Notes under the pieces: generated by a model | Told to the model about the DNA's origin: nothing | Databases searched by the model: none | Seen by the model: the letters and a program-made list of their open reading frames with translations, nothing else | In this document: one piece after another, positions 1 to 18,004 of the stretch | Layout: every line of letters begins with the position of its first letter | Numbering within the stretch: the stretch's first letter is position 1 | NCBI RefSeq assembly: GCF_017912535.1 | Contig: NZ_JAERQK010000006.1 | Location: forward strand, 124,001 to 188,000 | DNA: 64,000 bases | Source of the DNA: Motiliproteus sediminis | Lineage (GTDB): Bacteria; Pseudomonadota; Gammaproteobacteria; Pseudomonadales; Balneatricaceae | Direction of reading: 5' to 3' | Program-made: the position numbers and the translations under genes

Positions 1-1191
1 CGCGCCGATCAGGAAGTGAATCTGCTTTATATCACCCTCGACAACTTCAATGGCGTGAAGGCCGAAATCGGCGTTAACGGCGCAGATGCTGTCGTGCGAG
101 ACGTGGCCGATATTCTGCAAAAAATGGTCAACCGCGCCCATGTCCTGACCCGCTACAACCTTGATGCCTTTGCCATCATCTACGGCGACGCCGACTCTCA
201 GAAAGCGGTCGATGTGGCGGAGCGGATCCGTCACGCCATCGAGCGCAATATCACTGAAGTGGCTGGTGCCAAGATCCAGACCACCTGCAGTATCGGTGTC
301 ACCCCCATCAACGCTGACTCCGCCAGCGCCCAGGAAGTGTTGAGACTGGCCCAAACCGCGTCCGAATCGGTTCGAGGCAAGAACAAGAGCGGTAACGGCG
401 TGCACCTGCACATTCCTGTGGAGCAGGACGAAGACGACGGCTTGTCGGTGAAAAAGCTACGTAACGCCATCAAGGAAAATCAGTTCAAGCTGCTATTCCA
501 ACCAGTGGTCAGCCTGCGCGGCGAGCATGAAAGCGTCTATGAGGTACTGCTGCGCCTGCTGGACAAGGACGAAAACCAGATCTCGCCCAACATGTTTATG
601 ACCATGCTGGATCACGCCGAGGTAAGCGTCGAACTGGACCGCTGGGTGATCGCAGAGAGCATCCGCCAGCTGGCCGAGGAGCAGAACAAAGGTCATAAGA
701 ACCGCCTGTTCATCAATCTGACCGGCCGTTCACTGGAGGATCCGCGCCTATTGCACTGGATTCGTGATCAGCTGAAAGAACACAACGTAGCCGGCGACAG
801 CCTGATCTTCCAGTTCAGCGAATCGGATGCGTCCAGCTACCTGCGCTACGCCAACATCTTCGCCCAGGGCTTGGTGCAACTGCATGCCACCGCCTGTATC
901 AAGCACTACGGCAGCTCGATCGACTCCGAAAACGTACTGCGCCACGTCCCGGCCAAATACATCAAACTGGATGGCTCCTTTGTCCAGGAGCTGGATGACC
1001 CCGACAAGCACGAAGCCTTCGACAAGCTGGTCGAACCGCTCCGCTTGGGTGAGAAAACGGTTATCGCCCCTCTGGTGGAGGGCACCAACGTGATGAGCAA
1101 ACTGTTCCGCTCCGGCGTGCACTACATTCAGGGCTACTATCTGCAAGCTCCACGCGAACGCATGGACTACGACTTCTTTACTGACGGTTAA
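1..1191 (+). CDS. FimX-like degenerate GGDEF/EAL protein, 3' part
   Basis: The reading frame is open from base 1, so the start lies outside the window; 396 C-terminal residues are visible. The first 130 or so resemble the end of a GGDEF domain, but the signature site reads RYNLDAF (residues 51-57) instead of RYGGDEF. An EAL-type domain follows: the motif is EVL (181-183), and the usual metal-binding Asp-Asp of the DDFG loop is replaced by KHYG (301-304). Both changes argue against diguanylate cyclase and phosphodiesterase activity. The EVL variant and dual degeneration match FimX of Pseudomonas, a c-di-GMP receptor for type IV pilus twitching. That role is inference by family. Transcription converges on the gene at 1443-3533. 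Confidence 0.8.
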   Translation, partial: RADQEVNLLYITLDNFNGVKAEIGVNGADAVVRDVADILQKMVNRAHVLTRYNLDAFAIIYGDADSQKAVDVAERIRHAIERNITEVAGAKIQTTCSIGVTPINADSASAQEVLRLAQTASESVRGKNKSGNGVHLHIPVEQDEDDGLSVKKLRNAIKENQFKLLFQPVVSLRGEHESVYEVLLRLLDKDENQISPNMFMTMLDHAEVSVELDRWVIAESIRQLAEEQNKGHKNRLFINLTGRSLEDPRLLHWIRDQLKEHNVAGDSLIFQFSESDASSYLRYANIFAQGLVQLHATACIKHYGSSIDSENVLRHVPAKYIKLDGSFVQELDDPDKHEAFDKLVEPLRLGEKTVIAPLVEGTNVMSKLFRSGVHYIQGYYLQAPRERMDYDFFTDG

Positions 1192-1211
1192 ACCAAAACC
1201 CGCTGCACCAA

Positions 1212-1243
1212 GGCGTGGTGGCAGCAGACCCTGCCACCACGCC
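1212..1243 (+). terminator. Strong hairpin after the FimX-like gene
   Basis: A perfect 13-bp inverted repeat (arms GGCGTGGTGGCAG and CTGCCACCACGCC, 6-base loop) starts 20 bases after the stop codon. No U-tract follows on the plus strand, so it may be a 3'-end stabiliser or part of a factor-dependent terminator rather than a classical intrinsic one. Confidence 0.4.
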
Positions 1244-1385
1244 CCCTTCCCGGCTCGGATTCAATCGGATACAACCGCCCCTGATAGGGACCACAGCAAT
1301 GCCGCGCACACAGGCGCTGCCGTAATTAGCAGGGCATCATTCGCCGTTAGCGCCGATCAGCAGCGCCCATACCCCGAATACGCAG

Positions 1386-1424
1386 GCAAAAAAACCCCGG
1401 CGGTAGAACCAGCCGGGGTTTTTT
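1386..1424 (-). terminator. Intrinsic terminator after the second EF-G gene
   Basis: Arms CCCCGGC and GCCGGGG enclose a short loop and are flanked by an A-run on one side and a T-run on the other, so it can work in both directions. It lies 19 bases past the stop codon of the EF-G gene at 1443-3533 and closes the str-type block. Confidence 0.85.
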
Positions 1425-1442
1425 AACTGCCGAAACGGCGTA

Positions 1443-3533
<2,091 letters not shown>

Positions 3534-3570
3534 GGGTTTTCTCGATCTATCTGGGCGAAAAGTGCGCCAT

Positions 3571-3576
3571 AGTATA
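3571..3576 (-). promoter_or_regulatory. Candidate -10 element for fusA2
   Basis: TATACT on the minus strand, 37 bases before the start codon and downstream of the tufA terminator. No good -35 hexamer lies at 16-18 bases, so this is a weak call that rests partly on the need for a promoter after the terminator. Confidence 0.35.
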
Positions 3577-3637
3577 CAGGAAATTGTGCTCGGCGGCGGT
3601 AGTTCAATGGCGAGAATTTCACCACCATTGACCATGC

Positions 3638-3667
3638 AAAAAAGCCGCACCCGGGAGGTGCGGCTTT
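3638..3667 (-). terminator. tufA intrinsic terminator
   Basis: Perfect stem GCCGCACC/GGTGCGGC with loop CGGGA; on the minus strand the stem is followed by six T. It lies 45 bases after the tufA stop codon and separates tufA from the second EF-G gene. Confidence 0.85.
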
Positions 3668-3712
3668 AACATCGCCAACGTCACACCGAAGCGCGACGCT
3701 CAGCACTCAGGC

Positions 3713-4936
3713 TTACTTGATAACTTTAGCTACGACGCCAGCACCAACGGTACGACCACCTTCGCGGATCGCGAAGCGCAGGCCGTCGTCCATGGCGATC
3801 GGAGCGATCAGCTCAACGGTCATCTGGACGTTGTCGCCCGGCATAACCATCTCAACGCCTTCAGGCAGCTGACAGGAACCGGTCACGTCAGTAGTACGGA
3901 AGTAGAACTGCGGACGGTAGCCTTTGAAGAACGGCGTGTGACGGCCGCCTTCGTCTTTGCCCAGTACGTAAACTTCGGCTTCGAAAGTAGTGTGCGGAGT
4001 GATGGAACCCGGCTTGGCCAGAACCTGACCACGCTCAACTTCGTCACGCTTGGTGCCACGCAGCAGCGCGCCGATGTTCTCACCTGCACGGCCCTCGTCC
4101 AGCAGCTTGCGGAACATCTCAACACCGGTACAAGTGGTCTTGGTGGTCTCTTTGATACCCACGATTTCCACTTCTTCACCAGTCCGGATGATACCGCGCT
4201 CAACACGACCGGTAACAACGGTACCACGACCCTGGATGGAGAATACGTCCTCGATCGGCATGATGAAGGCGCCGTCGATGGCACGCTCGGGCTCAGGGAT
4301 GTAAGAGTCCAGAGTCTCTACCAGCTTCTTAACGGCGGTAGTACCCATTTCGTTGTCGTCTTCGCCGTTCAGAGCCATCAGGGCAGAACCCGGAATGATC
4401 GGAGTGTCGTCGCCCGGGAAGTCGTACTCGCTCAGCAGGTCACGCAGCTCCATTTCAACCAGCTCAAGCATCTCGGCGTACTCTTCGCTGTCGGCACCGC
4501 CACAGTCTTCAGCCAGCAGGTCAGCCTTGTTCAGGAAGACCACGATGTAAGGAACACCCACCTGACGAGACAGCAGGATGTGCTCACGAGTCTGCGGCAT
4601 CGGGCCGTCAGTCGCGCCACAAACCAGGATCGCGCCGTCCATCTGGGCAGCACCGGTGATCATGTTCTTGACGTAGTCAGCGTGGCCGGGGCAGTCAACG
4701 TGCGCGTAGTGACGCGCGTTGGAATCGTACTCAACGTGAGAGGTCGCGATGGTGATACCACGCTCGCGCTCTTCAGGAGCGTTGTCGATGCCGTCGAAAG
4801 CAACTGCAGTACCACCGAAAACTTCCGCACATACGCGGGTCAGGGCAGCAGTCAGGGTGGTTTTACCGTGGTCAACGTGGCCGATAGTACCAACGTTAAC
4901 GTGCGGCTTAGTACGTTCAAAAGTTTGCTTAGACAC
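3713..4936 (-). CDS. tufA: Elongation factor Tu, copy A
   Basis: A 407-residue EF-Tu that delivers aminoacyl-tRNA to the ribosome. The start is GTG (4936), giving [20 protein letters not shown]. GTPase motifs [14 protein letters not shown] and NKAD are intact, followed by domains II and III. It is longer than the 394-residue E. coli protein, mainly through an acidic insertion after NKAD ([17 protein letters not shown]) and a second near [10 protein letters not shown]. It is the last gene of the rpsL-rpsG-fusA-tufA run, 30 bases after fusA. It differs from the copy at 20348-21571 at only 14 residues, in clusters at 40-49, 317-338, 373-384 and 404-407. Confidence 0.99.
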   Translation of the reverse strand: MSKQTFERTKPHVNVGTIGHVDHGKTTLTAALTRVCAEVFGGTAVAFDGIDNAPEERERGITIATSHVEYDSNARHYAHVDCPGHADYVKNMITGAAQMDGAILVCGATDGPMPQTREHILLSRQVGVPYIVVFLNKADLLAEDCGGADSEEYAEMLELVEMELRDLLSEYDFPGDDTPIIPGSALMALNGEDDNEMGTTAVKKLVETLDSYIPEPERAIDGAFIMPIEDVFSIQGRGTVVTGRVERGIIRTGEEVEIVGIKETTKTTCTGVEMFRKLLDEGRAGENIGALLRGTKRDEVERGQVLAKPGSITPHTTFEAEVYVLGKDEGGRHTPFFKGYRPQFYFRTTDVTGSCQLPEGVEMVMPGDNVQMTVELIAPIAMDDGLRFAIREGGRTVGAGVVAKVIK

Positions 4937-4966
4937 GGTTATTAGCCTCTTAGCTTACGTATTCAA

Positions 4967-7063
4967 TTAATATTCAGATTTGATGATAGCGTCGGCAACA
5001 TTCTGCGGCGCTTCGCCATACTTCAGGAACTCCATGGAGTAGGTCGCACGACCCTGAGTCGCGGAGCGCAGGTCGGTAGCGTAACCGAACATTTCGCCCA
5101 GCGGTACTTCAGCGTTGATGACCTTGCCGGAAGGAGTGTCTTCCATACCTTGGATCATGCCGCGACGACGGTTAAGGTCGCCCATGACATCACCCATGTT
5201 CTCTTCCGGAGTCACAACTTCAACCTTCATGATCGGTTCCAGCAGACAGGGGTCCGCCTGAACTGCGTACTTCTTCAGAGCCTGAGAAGCCGCGATCTTG
5301 AATGCCATTTCGTTGGAATCCACTTCGTGGAACGAGCCGTCATAGAGGCGAGCCTTCAGCCCCAGCAGAGGATAGCCGGCGATAACGCCGTTTTTCATCT
5401 GCTCGCTAATGCCCTTCTCAATCGCCGGAATGTATTCCTTGGGAATCACACCACCCACGATTTCGTTGACGAACTCCAAGCCATCCTCTTCCGAGGGCGA
5501 GAACTCGATCACCACGTGACCATACTGGCCGCGGCCACCGGACTGACGCGCAAACTTATGGTTGGCATCAACCGATGACTTGATCTTCTCACGATAGGCC
5601 ACACGGGGCTTACCGATGTTGGCTTCCACCTTGAACTCGCGTTTCATGCGGTCAACGATGATATCCAGGTGCAACTCACCCATACCGGAGATGATAGTCT
5701 GACCGGACTCCTCGTCGGTTTCGACGCGGAAAGAGGGGTCTTCCTGAGCCAGCTTGCCCAGTGCGATACCCATTTTTTCCTGATCAGGCTGAGACTTCGG
5801 CTCCACCGCAACGGAGATAACCGGCTCGGGGAACTCCATCCGCTCCAGTACGATCACATCGTCCAGTGCACAAAGAGTGTCACCGGTGGTCACATCCTTG
5901 AGGCCGATAGTGGCCGCGATGTCACCCGCCAGTACTTCTTTGATCTCTTCGCGGTTGTTGGAGTGCATCTGCACCATACGGCCGACGCGCTCTTTCTTCT
6001 GCTTGACCGAGTTGTACACCGCATCACCGGACTTCAAGGTACCGGAGTAAACGCGGATAAAGGTCAGCGTACCCACGAACGGGTCGGTCGCGATCTTGAA
6101 CGCCAACGCCGCGAACGGCGCCTTGTCGTCAGCGGGACGGGTGGCAACGGTGTCGTTACCATCGTCCAGCGTGCCTTCGATCGCCTTGACTTCCAGCGGC
6201 GATGGCATCATTTCGACAACAGCATCCAGCATCGCCTGCACACCCTTGTTCTTGAACGCAGAACCGGCCAGCATCGGCACGATCTCGTTGTTCAGGGTGC
6301 GTTGACGGATACCGGCCTTGATCTCTTCAGCCGACAGTTCGCCCTCTTCGAGGTACTTGTCCATCAGCTCTTCTGAGGCCTCGGCCGCCGCTTCCATCAT
6401 CTGCTCGCGCATCTCTCCAGCGCGCGCCTGCAGATCAGCCGGAATTTCGGCTTCGTCGTAGGTCATGCCCTGATCGGCTTCGTTCCACAGAATGGCCTTC
6501 ATCTTGACCAGATCGACCACGCCCTTGAACTCGTCCTCGGCACCGATCGGAATATTGATCGGCACCGGAACGGCGCCCAGACGCTTCTGCAACTGGTCAA
6601 CAACCATGTAGAAGTCGGCACCGGCACGGTCCATCTTGTTGACGAAAACCATGCGGGGCACATGATATTTGTTAGCCTGGCGCCAGACCGTTTCAGTCTG
6701 CGGCTGCACCCCGGAGGAGGCGCACAGAACCACTACCGCACCATCCAGTACCCGCAGGGAACGCTCGACCTCAATGGTAAAGTCGACGTGCCCGGGAGTA
6801 TCGATGATGTTGATGCGATGCTGATCGAACTGCTGATTCATGCCTGACCAGAAACAGGTGGTCGCAGCAGAAGTGATGGTAATACCCCGCTCCTGCTCCT
6901 GCTCCATCCAGTCCATGGTCGCAGCGCCATCGTGAACTTCACCGATCTTGTGCGACAGACCGGTGTAGAACAGTACGCGTTCCGTAGTTGTTGTCTTACC
7001 GGCGTCAACATGGGCACAGATACCAATGTTGCGATACCGGTTAAGAGGTGTTTTACGGGCCAC
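4967..7063 (-). CDS. fusA: Elongation factor G
   Basis: The canonical EF-G, catalysing GTP-dependent ribosomal translocation and, with RRF, recycling. The 698-residue product is taken from GTG 7063 ([15 protein letters not shown]), which matches the family N-terminus and has AGAGGA about 8 bases upstream. A TTG two codons earlier (7069) is less likely. P-loop [22 protein letters not shown] and GSAFKN are intact. It lies between rpsG (15-base gap) and tufA (30-base gap) in the usual str operon order. Confidence 0.98.
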   Translation of the reverse strand: MARKTPLNRYRNIGICAHVDAGKTTTTERVLFYTGLSHKIGEVHDGAATMDWMEQEQERGITITSAATTCFWSGMNQQFDQHRINIIDTPGHVDFTIEVERSLRVLDGAVVVLCASSGVQPQTETVWRQANKYHVPRMVFVNKMDRAGADFYMVVDQLQKRLGAVPVPINIPIGAEDEFKGVVDLVKMKAILWNEADQGMTYDEAEIPADLQARAGEMREQMMEAAAEASEELMDKYLEEGELSAEEIKAGIRQRTLNNEIVPMLAGSAFKNKGVQAMLDAVVEMMPSPLEVKAIEGTLDDGNDTVATRPADDKAPFAALAFKIATDPFVGTLTFIRVYSGTLKSGDAVYNSVKQKKERVGRMVQMHSNNREEIKEVLAGDIAATIGLKDVTTGDTLCALDDVIVLERMEFPEPVISVAVEPKSQPDQEKMGIALGKLAQEDPSFRVETDEESGQTIISGMGELHLDIIVDRMKREFKVEANIGKPRVAYREKIKSSVDANHKFARQSGGRGQYGHVVIEFSPSEEDGLEFVNEIVGGVIPKEYIPAIEKGISEQMKNGVIAGYPLLGLKARLYDGSFHEVDSNEMAFKIAASQALKKYAVQADPCLLEPIMKVEVVTPEENMGDVMGDLNRRRGMIQGMEDTPSGKVINAEVPLGEMFGYATDLRSATQGRATYSMEFLKYGEAPQNVADAIIKSEY

Positions 7064-7078
7064 GGGCAAGTCCTCTGC

Positions 7079-7579
<501 letters not shown>

Positions 7580-7691
7580 TTAGTCCGGGCACCTATACAA
7601 AGCATAAAGGCCCGACCTTACTCTTATCGTCAACAACGACCGGTAGCGAGGTCTTGTGGGAACGCGCTACGAGAGCAGATAACAACCGTCC

Positions 7692-8063
<372 letters not shown>

Positions 8064-8140
8064 TTAGCTTAACTCCACGCTTTACTTAAAAAGCTCCATA
8101 AAGAAAGACAGGACGCACGCTCCTGCCACGAAGGGGCGAA

Positions 8141-8169
8141 ATTTTAATCATCTCGCCCACCAGAGTCAA
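8141..8169 (-). promoter_or_regulatory. Sigma-70-type promoter of the rpsL operon
   Basis: Minus-strand TTGACT (8164-8169), a 17-base spacer and TAAAAT (8141-8146). It lies between the rpoC terminator and the rpsL start and leaves an untranslated leader of roughly 70 bases. It implies that rpsL-rpsG-fusA-tufA is started independently of rpoBC. Confidence 0.75.
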
Positions 8170-8170
8170 C

Positions 8171-8201
8171 AAAAGCCCGATCCTTTACGGACCGGGCTTT
8201 T
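8171..8201 (-). terminator. rpoC terminator
   Basis: Arms AAAAGCCCG and CGGGCTTTT with an inner GG/CC pairing around a short loop, 18 bases past the rpoC stop. The U-tract is only four bases, so some read-through into rpsL is possible. Confidence 0.7.
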
Positions 8202-8219
8202 ACTGAACATTTTCAGAGA

Positions 8220-12464
<4,245 letters not shown>

Positions 12465-12530
12465 CGGGCGTAGCTCCTTGCGGAGTTATCTGCGCGAGGG
12501 ACATGCCCCCGCGCACAAGATAACTGCTGC

Positions 12531-15500
12531 TTATTCGTTTTCCAGTTCGATGTCGATACCGAGCGAACGGATCTCTTTGACCAGTACGTTGAAGGACTCG
12601 GGCATACCCGGCTCCATCCGGTGGTCACCGTCCACGATGTTTTTGTACATCTTGGTTCGGCCGTTCACGTCGTCCGACTTCACGGTCAACATTTCCTGCA
12701 GGGTGTAGGCCGCACCGTAAGCTTCCAGCGCCCAGACCTCCATCTCCCCGAAGCGCTGACCACCGAACTGCGCCTTACCACCCAGCGGCTGCTGGGTAAC
12801 CAGGCTGTAGGAGCCGGTGGAACGCGCGTGCATCTTGTCGTCCACCAGGTGGTTCAGCTTCAGCATGTACATGTAGCCCACGGTGACCGGACGATCAAAG
12901 GTATCGCCGGTACGGCCGTCGCGCAGTACGAACTGGCCGGTGTCGCTGAGGCCGGCCAGGCGCAGCAGGCGCTTGATCTCGGCTTCCTTGGCACCGTCGA
13001 ACGCCGGCGTTGCCATCGGCACACCGCCGCGCAGGTTGTCGCACAGCTCCAGGATCTCCTCGTCGGAGAAGGTTTCGAGCTCTTCACGGCGGCCAGAGCC
13101 ATCGTTGTAGATCTCGTCCAGCAGCTCACGCAGCTTGGCCACTTTCTCTTGCGCATCCAGCATCGCCGCGATCCGTACACCCAGACCCTTGGCCGCCGCA
13201 CCGAAGTGGGTTTCCAGGACCTGACCAACGTTCATCCGCGACGGTACACCCAGCGGGTTGAGGACGATATCGACCGGATCGCCGTTCTCGTCGTAAGGCA
13301 TATCTTCCACCGGCTTGATGGCAGAGATAACACCCTTGTTACCGTGACGACCAGCCATCTTGTCACCGGGCTGCACGCGACGCTTGACCGCCACGTAGAC
13401 CTTGACGATCTTCAGCACGCCCGGTGCCAGATCGTCGCCCTGCTGCAGCTTGCGCTTCTTGTCTTCGTACTTGTCGTCCAGTTGCTGACGACGCTCCGAC
13501 AGCTGGGTCTGAGCGCTTTCCAGCAGCTCGACCAGAGACTCGTCGGCAACGCGAATCTTGAACCACTCGGAACGCTGCAGACCAGCCAGATACTCGTCGG
13601 TCAGGGTGTCGCCCTTCTTCAGCCCGGGGCCGCCGTTGACCTTGGCACCCACCAGTGCTTTTTGCAGACGCTCGAAGGTCGCACCTTCAACGATACGGAA
13701 CTCGTCGTTCAAGTCCTTACGGATAGAAGACAGCTGTTCCTCTTCGATCTGGATTGCACGTTTGTCTTTCTCAACACCGTCACGGGTGAACACCTGCACG
13801 TCGATAACGGTGCCCTTGGTGCCGGTCTTGACCCGCAGCGAGGTGTCCTTAACGTCAGAGGCTTTTTCACCAAAGATGGCGCGCAGCAGCTTCTCTTCCG
13901 GAGTCAGCTGAGTTTCGCCCTTGGGGGTTACCTTGCCGACCAGGATGTCACCGGGGCCCACTTCGGCACCGATGTAAACGATACCGGACTCGTCCAGCTT
14001 GCCCAGTGCGCTCTCGCCGACGTTGGGAATGTCAGAGGTGATCTCCTCCGGCCCCAGCTTGGTGTCACGCGCCACACAGGTCAGCTCCTGAATGTGGATA
14101 GTGGTGAAACGATCTTCCTCAACCACGCGCTCCGAGATCAGGATGGAGTCCTCGAAGTTGTAACCGTTCCAAGGCATGAACGCGATGCGCATATTCTGAC
14201 CCAGCGCCAGCTCGCCCATATCAACAGAGGGGCCGTCAGCCATGATGTCGCCACGCTCAACCTGATCGCCCATCTTCACCAGCGGGCGCTGGTTGATACA
14301 GGTGTTCTGGTTGGAGCGCACGTACTTGGTCAGGTTGTAGATATCCACACCCGCTTCACCAGCGATCACTTCGTCGTCGTTGACGCGAACCACGATACGG
14401 CCGGCATCGACGGACTCGATCTCACCGCCACGGCGAGCGACCACACAGACACCGGAGTCGCGTGCTACGTTACGCTCCATGCCGGTACCGACCAGCGGCT
14501 TCTGCGACTTCAGCGTCGGCACCGCCTGACGTTGCATGTTGGAACCCATCAGGGCGCGGTTAGCATCGTCGTGCTCCAGGAACGGAATCAGTGACGCAGC
14601 GACAGAAACAACCTGGCGCGGCGATACGTCCATGAAGTCCACCTTCTCGGGCGGCATGACGTTGAATTCATTCATGTGACGAACCGCAACCAGATCTTCT
14701 GCCAGACGGTTGTTGTCATCCATCTTGGCGCTCGCCTGGGCGATCACGTGCTCCGCTTCGTCAATAGCGGAGAGGTATTCGATATCTTCGGTAACCACAC
14801 CGTCGACCACTTTGCGGTACGGGCTTTCGAGGAAGCCGTAGCTGTTGGTCCGCGCGTAAGTGGACAGCGAGTTGATCAGACCGATGTTCGGACCTTCAGG
14901 GGTCTCGATCGGGCAGACACGACCGTAGTGAGTCGGGTGAACGTCACGCACTTCAAAGCCGGCGCGCTCACGGGTCAGACCGCCCGGGCCCAACGCGGAA
15001 ACACGACGCTTGTGAGTCACCTCGGACAGCGGGTTGTTCTGGTCCATAAACTGGGACAACTGGCTGGAACCGAAGAACTCTTTGATCGCCGCCGCAACCG
15101 GCTTGGCGTTGATCAGATCCTGCGGCATCAGGCCATCGCTTTCGGCCATGGAGAGACGCTCGCGCACGGCACGCTCAACCCGCACCAGACCCACACGGAA
15201 CTGGTTCTCGGCCATCTCGCCGACGGAACGTACGCGACGGTTACCCAGGTGATCGATGTCGTCGACTACGCCCTTACCGTTACGGATGGCGATCAGGGTC
15301 TTCATCACCTCGAGGATATCGTCTTTGTCCAGGGTACCGGCGCCGGTCACGGCTTCGCGGCCGAGGCGGCGGTTGAACTTCATCCGGCCCACTTCAGACA
15401 GGTCGTAGCGATCCAGAGTGAAGAACAGGTTCTCGAACAGCGACTCGGCCGACTCTTTGGTGGGCGGCTCGCCCGGGCGCATCATGCGGTAGATCTCGAC

Positions 15501-16607
15501 CAGCGCTTCCAGCTGGTTGCGAGTCGGGTCGGTGCGCAGGGTATCGGACATGAACGGACCGCAATCGAGGTCGTTCACGTACAAGGTTTCGAGGCTATCG
15601 ATGCCCGCATCGACGATCTTGTCGAGCAGCTCCTGAGTGATCTCTTCGTTAGCTTCGGCAATCAGCTCACCAGTGGCCGGGTGCGGCATATCTTTGGCGA
15701 TCGCCTTGCCCACCAGGTATTCACGCGGTACTTCCAGCTCGGTAACTTTGGCTTTTTCCAGATCGCGGATGTGACGCGCGGTAATCCGCCGCCCCTCTTC
15801 CACGATCACCTTGCCTTTGCCGTCCTTCAGATCGAACAGCGCAGTTTCGCCGCGCAGGCGAGAAGCAACCAGCGCCAGCTTGAACGTGCCATCAGCAACC
15901 TGGTAGTTGTCGGTATCGAAGAAGATGTCGAGGATCTCCTGGGTACCCAGACCCAGGGCGCGCAGCAGAATAGAAGCCGGCAGTTTGCGACGACGGTCGA
16001 TACGGACGAAGACCAGATCCTTGGGATCGAACTCGAAATCGAGCCAGGAACCACGGTAGGGGATGATCCGCGCGGAATAGAGCAGCTTCCCGGAAGAGTG
16101 GGTCTTGCCCTTGTCATGATCGAAGAACACACCGGGGGAACGATGCAGCTGGGAAACAATAACCCGCTCGGTGCCGTTAATAACGAAGGTACCGTTCTCG
16201 GTCATCAGGGGCATTTCGCCCATGTAAACTTCTTGTTCCTTGATATCCTTGACGGCCTTGGTAGAGGAGTCACGATCGTAGATGATCAAGCGAACCTTGA
16301 CGCGCAGCGGCGCCGCGTAAGTCACCCCACGCAGCGTACACTCCTTAACGTCGAAAGCGGGCTCACCCAGACGGTAGCCCACGTATTCCAGCGCTGCGTT
16401 TCCGGAGTAGGACGCGATTGGAAACACGGAATTGAACGCAGCATGCAAACCCACATCTTTTTTGCTATCTGCTGATGCCGCACCGGTCTGTAAGAACTTG
16501 CGGTACGAATCGATTTGAATGGCCAGCAGGTAAGGCACATCCATAACGTGAGGCAATTTACCGAAATCCTTTCGGATACGTTTTTTCTCTGTGAACGTGT
16601 AAGCCAT
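12531..16607 (-). CDS. rpoB: RNA polymerase beta subunit
   Basis: A 1358-residue beta subunit. I chose ATG 16607 ([17 protein letters not shown]) because GGGGA lies six bases upstream and the family begins there; ATG 16613 has the ribosome site abutting it. The rifampicin region [20 protein letters not shown] (about residues 512-533) shows wild-type residues at the common resistance positions. It forms a unit with rpoC and is separated from rplL by an attenuator-like hairpin, the usual way of lowering polymerase synthesis relative to L7/L12. Long open frames on the opposite strand are shadows. Confidence 0.99.
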   Translation of the reverse strand: MAYTFTEKKRIRKDFGKLPHVMDVPYLLAIQIDSYRKFLQTGAASADSKKDVGLHAAFNSVFPIASYSGNAALEYVGYRLGEPAFDVKECTLRGVTYAAPLRVKVRLIIYDRDSSTKAVKDIKEQEVYMGEMPLMTENGTFVINGTERVIVSQLHRSPGVFFDHDKGKTHSSGKLLYSARIIPYRGSWLDFEFDPKDLVFVRIDRRRKLPASILLRALGLGTQEILDIFFDTDNYQVADGTFKLALVASRLRGETALFDLKDGKGKVIVEEGRRITARHIRDLEKAKVTELEVPREYLVGKAIAKDMPHPATGELIAEANEEITQELLDKIVDAGIDSLETLYVNDLDCGPFMSDTLRTDPTRNQLEALVEIYRMMRPGEPPTKESAESLFENLFFTLDRYDLSEVGRMKFNRRLGREAVTGAGTLDKDDILEVMKTLIAIRNGKGVVDDIDHLGNRRVRSVGEMAENQFRVGLVRVERAVRERLSMAESDGLMPQDLINAKPVAAAIKEFFGSSQLSQFMDQNNPLSEVTHKRRVSALGPGGLTRERAGFEVRDVHPTHYGRVCPIETPEGPNIGLINSLSTYARTNSYGFLESPYRKVVDGVVTEDIEYLSAIDEAEHVIAQASAKMDDNNRLAEDLVAVRHMNEFNVMPPEKVDFMDVSPRQVVSVAASLIPFLEHDDANRALMGSNMQRQAVPTLKSQKPLVGTGMERNVARDSGVCVVARRGGEIESVDAGRIVVRVNDDEVIAGEAGVDIYNLTKYVRSNQNTCINQRPLVKMGDQVERGDIMADGPSVDMGELALGQNMRIAFMPWNGYNFEDSILISERVVEEDRFTTIHIQELTCVARDTKLGPEEITSDIPNVGESALGKLDESGIVYIGAEVGPGDILVGKVTPKGETQLTPEEKLLRAIFGEKASDVKDTSLRVKTGTKGTVIDVQVFTRDGVEKDKRAIQIEEEQLSSIRKDLNDEFRIVEGATFERLQKALVGAKVNGGPGLKKGDTLTDEYLAGLQRSEWFKIRVADESLVELLESAQTQLSERRQQLDDKYEDKKRKLQQGDDLAPGVLKIVKVYVAVKRRVQPGDKMAGRHGNKGVISAIKPVEDMPYDENGDPVDIVLNPLGVPSRMNVGQVLETHFGAAAKGLGVRIAAMLDAQEKVAKLRELLDEIYNDGSGRREELETFSDEEILELCDNLRGGVPMATPAFDGAKEAEIKRLLRLAGLSDTGQFVLRDGRTGDTFDRPVTVGYMYMLKLNHLVDDKMHARSTGSYSLVTQQPLGGKAQFGGQRFGEMEVWALEAYGAAYTLQEMLTVKSDDVNGRTKMYKNIVDGDHRMEPGMPESFNVLVKEIRSLGIDIELENE

Positions 16608-16710
16608 CAGCATTCCCCAGCTTGTGCACCGATATTAACGACGACGAGCACTATTGACCTCGCCATCAGCAGCCGTTTAACTCATTGATTCTTAAGAATC
16701 GTATAACGGC

Positions 16711-16740
16711 AAAAAGGCCGGTGGCTACGCGCCACCGGCC
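16711..16740 (-). terminator. rplL-rpoB attenuator
   Basis: Perfect 10-bp stem GGCCGGTGGC/GCCACCGGCC with a 5-base loop, followed on the minus strand by TTTTT. It lies between rplL and rpoB, where E. coli carries its partial terminator. Next to it, nearer rpoB, is the 14-base palindrome GATTCTTAAGAATC (16686-16699), a possible processing site. Confidence 0.8.
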
Positions 16741-16792
16741 GTATGCGTAACGTTTAGTGATTACGCGCGCTAGACGCCATGGGCGTTAGCGA

Positions 16793-17164
16793 TTACTTCA
16801 CTTCTACGGAAGCGCCAGCTTCTTCCAGAGCTTTCTTCAGCTCTTCGGCTTCTTCCTTGCTAACGCCTTCCTTAACGGTTGCAGGCGCGCCGTCTACCAT
16901 GCCCTTGGCTTCTTTCAGGCCCAGGCCGGTAGCTGCACGAACAGCCTTGATGACGTTAACTTTCTTGTCGCCAGCGCCAGTCAGAACGACGTCGAACTCG
17001 GTCTTCTCTTCAGCAGCAGCGCCTGCGTCGCCACCGGCAACCACAGCAACAGCAGCAGCGGCAGAAACGCCGAACTTCTCTTCCATTGCAGTAACCAGTT
17101 CAGCAACGTCCATTACAGACATTTCGGCGATTGCGTTGATGATATCTTCTTTGGTCAGAGACAT
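16793..17164 (-). CDS. rplL: 50S ribosomal protein L7/L12
   Basis: A 123-residue stalk protein: N-terminal dimerisation helices, an Ala/Gly-rich hinge ([18 protein letters not shown]) and a C-terminal domain that recruits translational GTPases ([20 protein letters not shown]). Several dimers bind each L10. It lies 69 bases after rplJ, with AGGAT eight bases before the ATG. Confidence 0.99.
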   Translation of the reverse strand: MSLTKEDIINAIAEMSVMDVAELVTAMEEKFGVSAAAAVAVVAGGDAGAAAEEKTEFDVVLTGAGDKKVNVIKAVRAATGLGLKEAKGMVDGAPATVKEGVSKEEAEELKKALEEAGASVEVK

Positions 17165-17233
17165 TGTTTAAATCCTGATATGGGTGAGCCGAGGCTCAAA
17201 TTAATCTTGGTTAAGCTGCGCGTGATCGTCGGA

Positions 17234-17728
17234 TCAGGCGGCTTCGGTTTCTTTCTGGTCGCGGATGGCCGCAATAGTGCGGACCAGCTTGCCAGCGGAA
17301 GCTTCTTTCATCACGCTCATCAGCTTGGCGATGGCTTCGTCGTAAGTCGGCAGGCTAGCCAGAACTCCGATCTCAACCTCGGCACCTTCAAAGGCGGCAC
17401 CTTTCAGCTCAAACTTGTCGTTCTCCTTGGCGAAATCCTTCAGCAGACGCGCGCCGGCGCCCGGATGTTCGGTGGAGAATGCGATGATGCTAGGACCTAC
17501 CAGCTTGTCGTTCAGACAGGCATAGTCGGTGCCTTCAAGCGCACGGCGAGCCAGCGTGTTACGTACCACACGCAGCCATACACCGTTATCACGCGCTTGC
17601 TTGCGCAGCTCTGTCATCTTCGCGACGGGCACGCCGCGAGAGTCAGCGATGACCGCTGACAGAGCGCCCTGAGCAGCTTCCTGGACTTCGGCGACAATCG
17701 CCTTTTTATCTTCCAGTCCTAATGCCAC
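17234..17728 (-). CDS. rplJ: 50S ribosomal protein L10
   Basis: A 164-residue L10 that anchors L7/L12 dimers to 23S rRNA. The start is GTG 17728 ([15 protein letters not shown]) with GGAG seven bases upstream. The rRNA-binding N-terminal domain is followed by the C-terminal helix that holds L7/L12. In E. coli the L10-L12 complex represses translation by binding its own leader; a long leader is present here at 17729-18004. Confidence 0.99.
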   Translation of the reverse strand: MALGLEDKKAIVAEVQEAAQGALSAVIADSRGVPVAKMTELRKQARDNGVWLRVVRNTLARRALEGTDYACLNDKLVGPSIIAFSTEHPGAGARLLKDFAKENDKFELKGAAFEGAEVEIGVLASLPTYDEAIAKLMSVMKEASAGKLVRTIAAIRDQKETEAA

Positions 17729-18004
17729 GGTTTACTCCTGGATTCAGTTACCGCCGTTGCCGGCCGGGTAACGTCGTTACCTTCGCTTTCGATCACTCAA
17801 AAGCACGATTAACGGTGTGGGATCCAGCTTGAAATTCTGAATCGGGTCACCGTCTGCGCAGGTCGACCTGCTTAAAGCAGGAAGCAATTAAGAGAGCGCC
17901 GAAGCCCTCTCACCTGCGGTCTTTGACGGTCTTCGCAGTACGAAGACCCCAAAGTTCGTGGGCCGCAAGACCCTGACGACCACCTAACGGCGGCCGCCGA
18001 CAGA
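17729..18004 (-). promoter_or_regulatory. rplJ leader (L10 autoregulatory region)
   Basis: This 276-base gap between rplA and rplJ has no plausible coding frame but contains several minus-strand inverted repeats, including GAGAGGGCTTCGGCGCTCTC and GAAGAC-type pairs around 17925-17950. By position and length it matches the L10 leader, where L10-L12 binding controls rplJL translation. A separate rplJ promoter may also lie here; I cannot place one with confidence. Confidence 0.55.
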
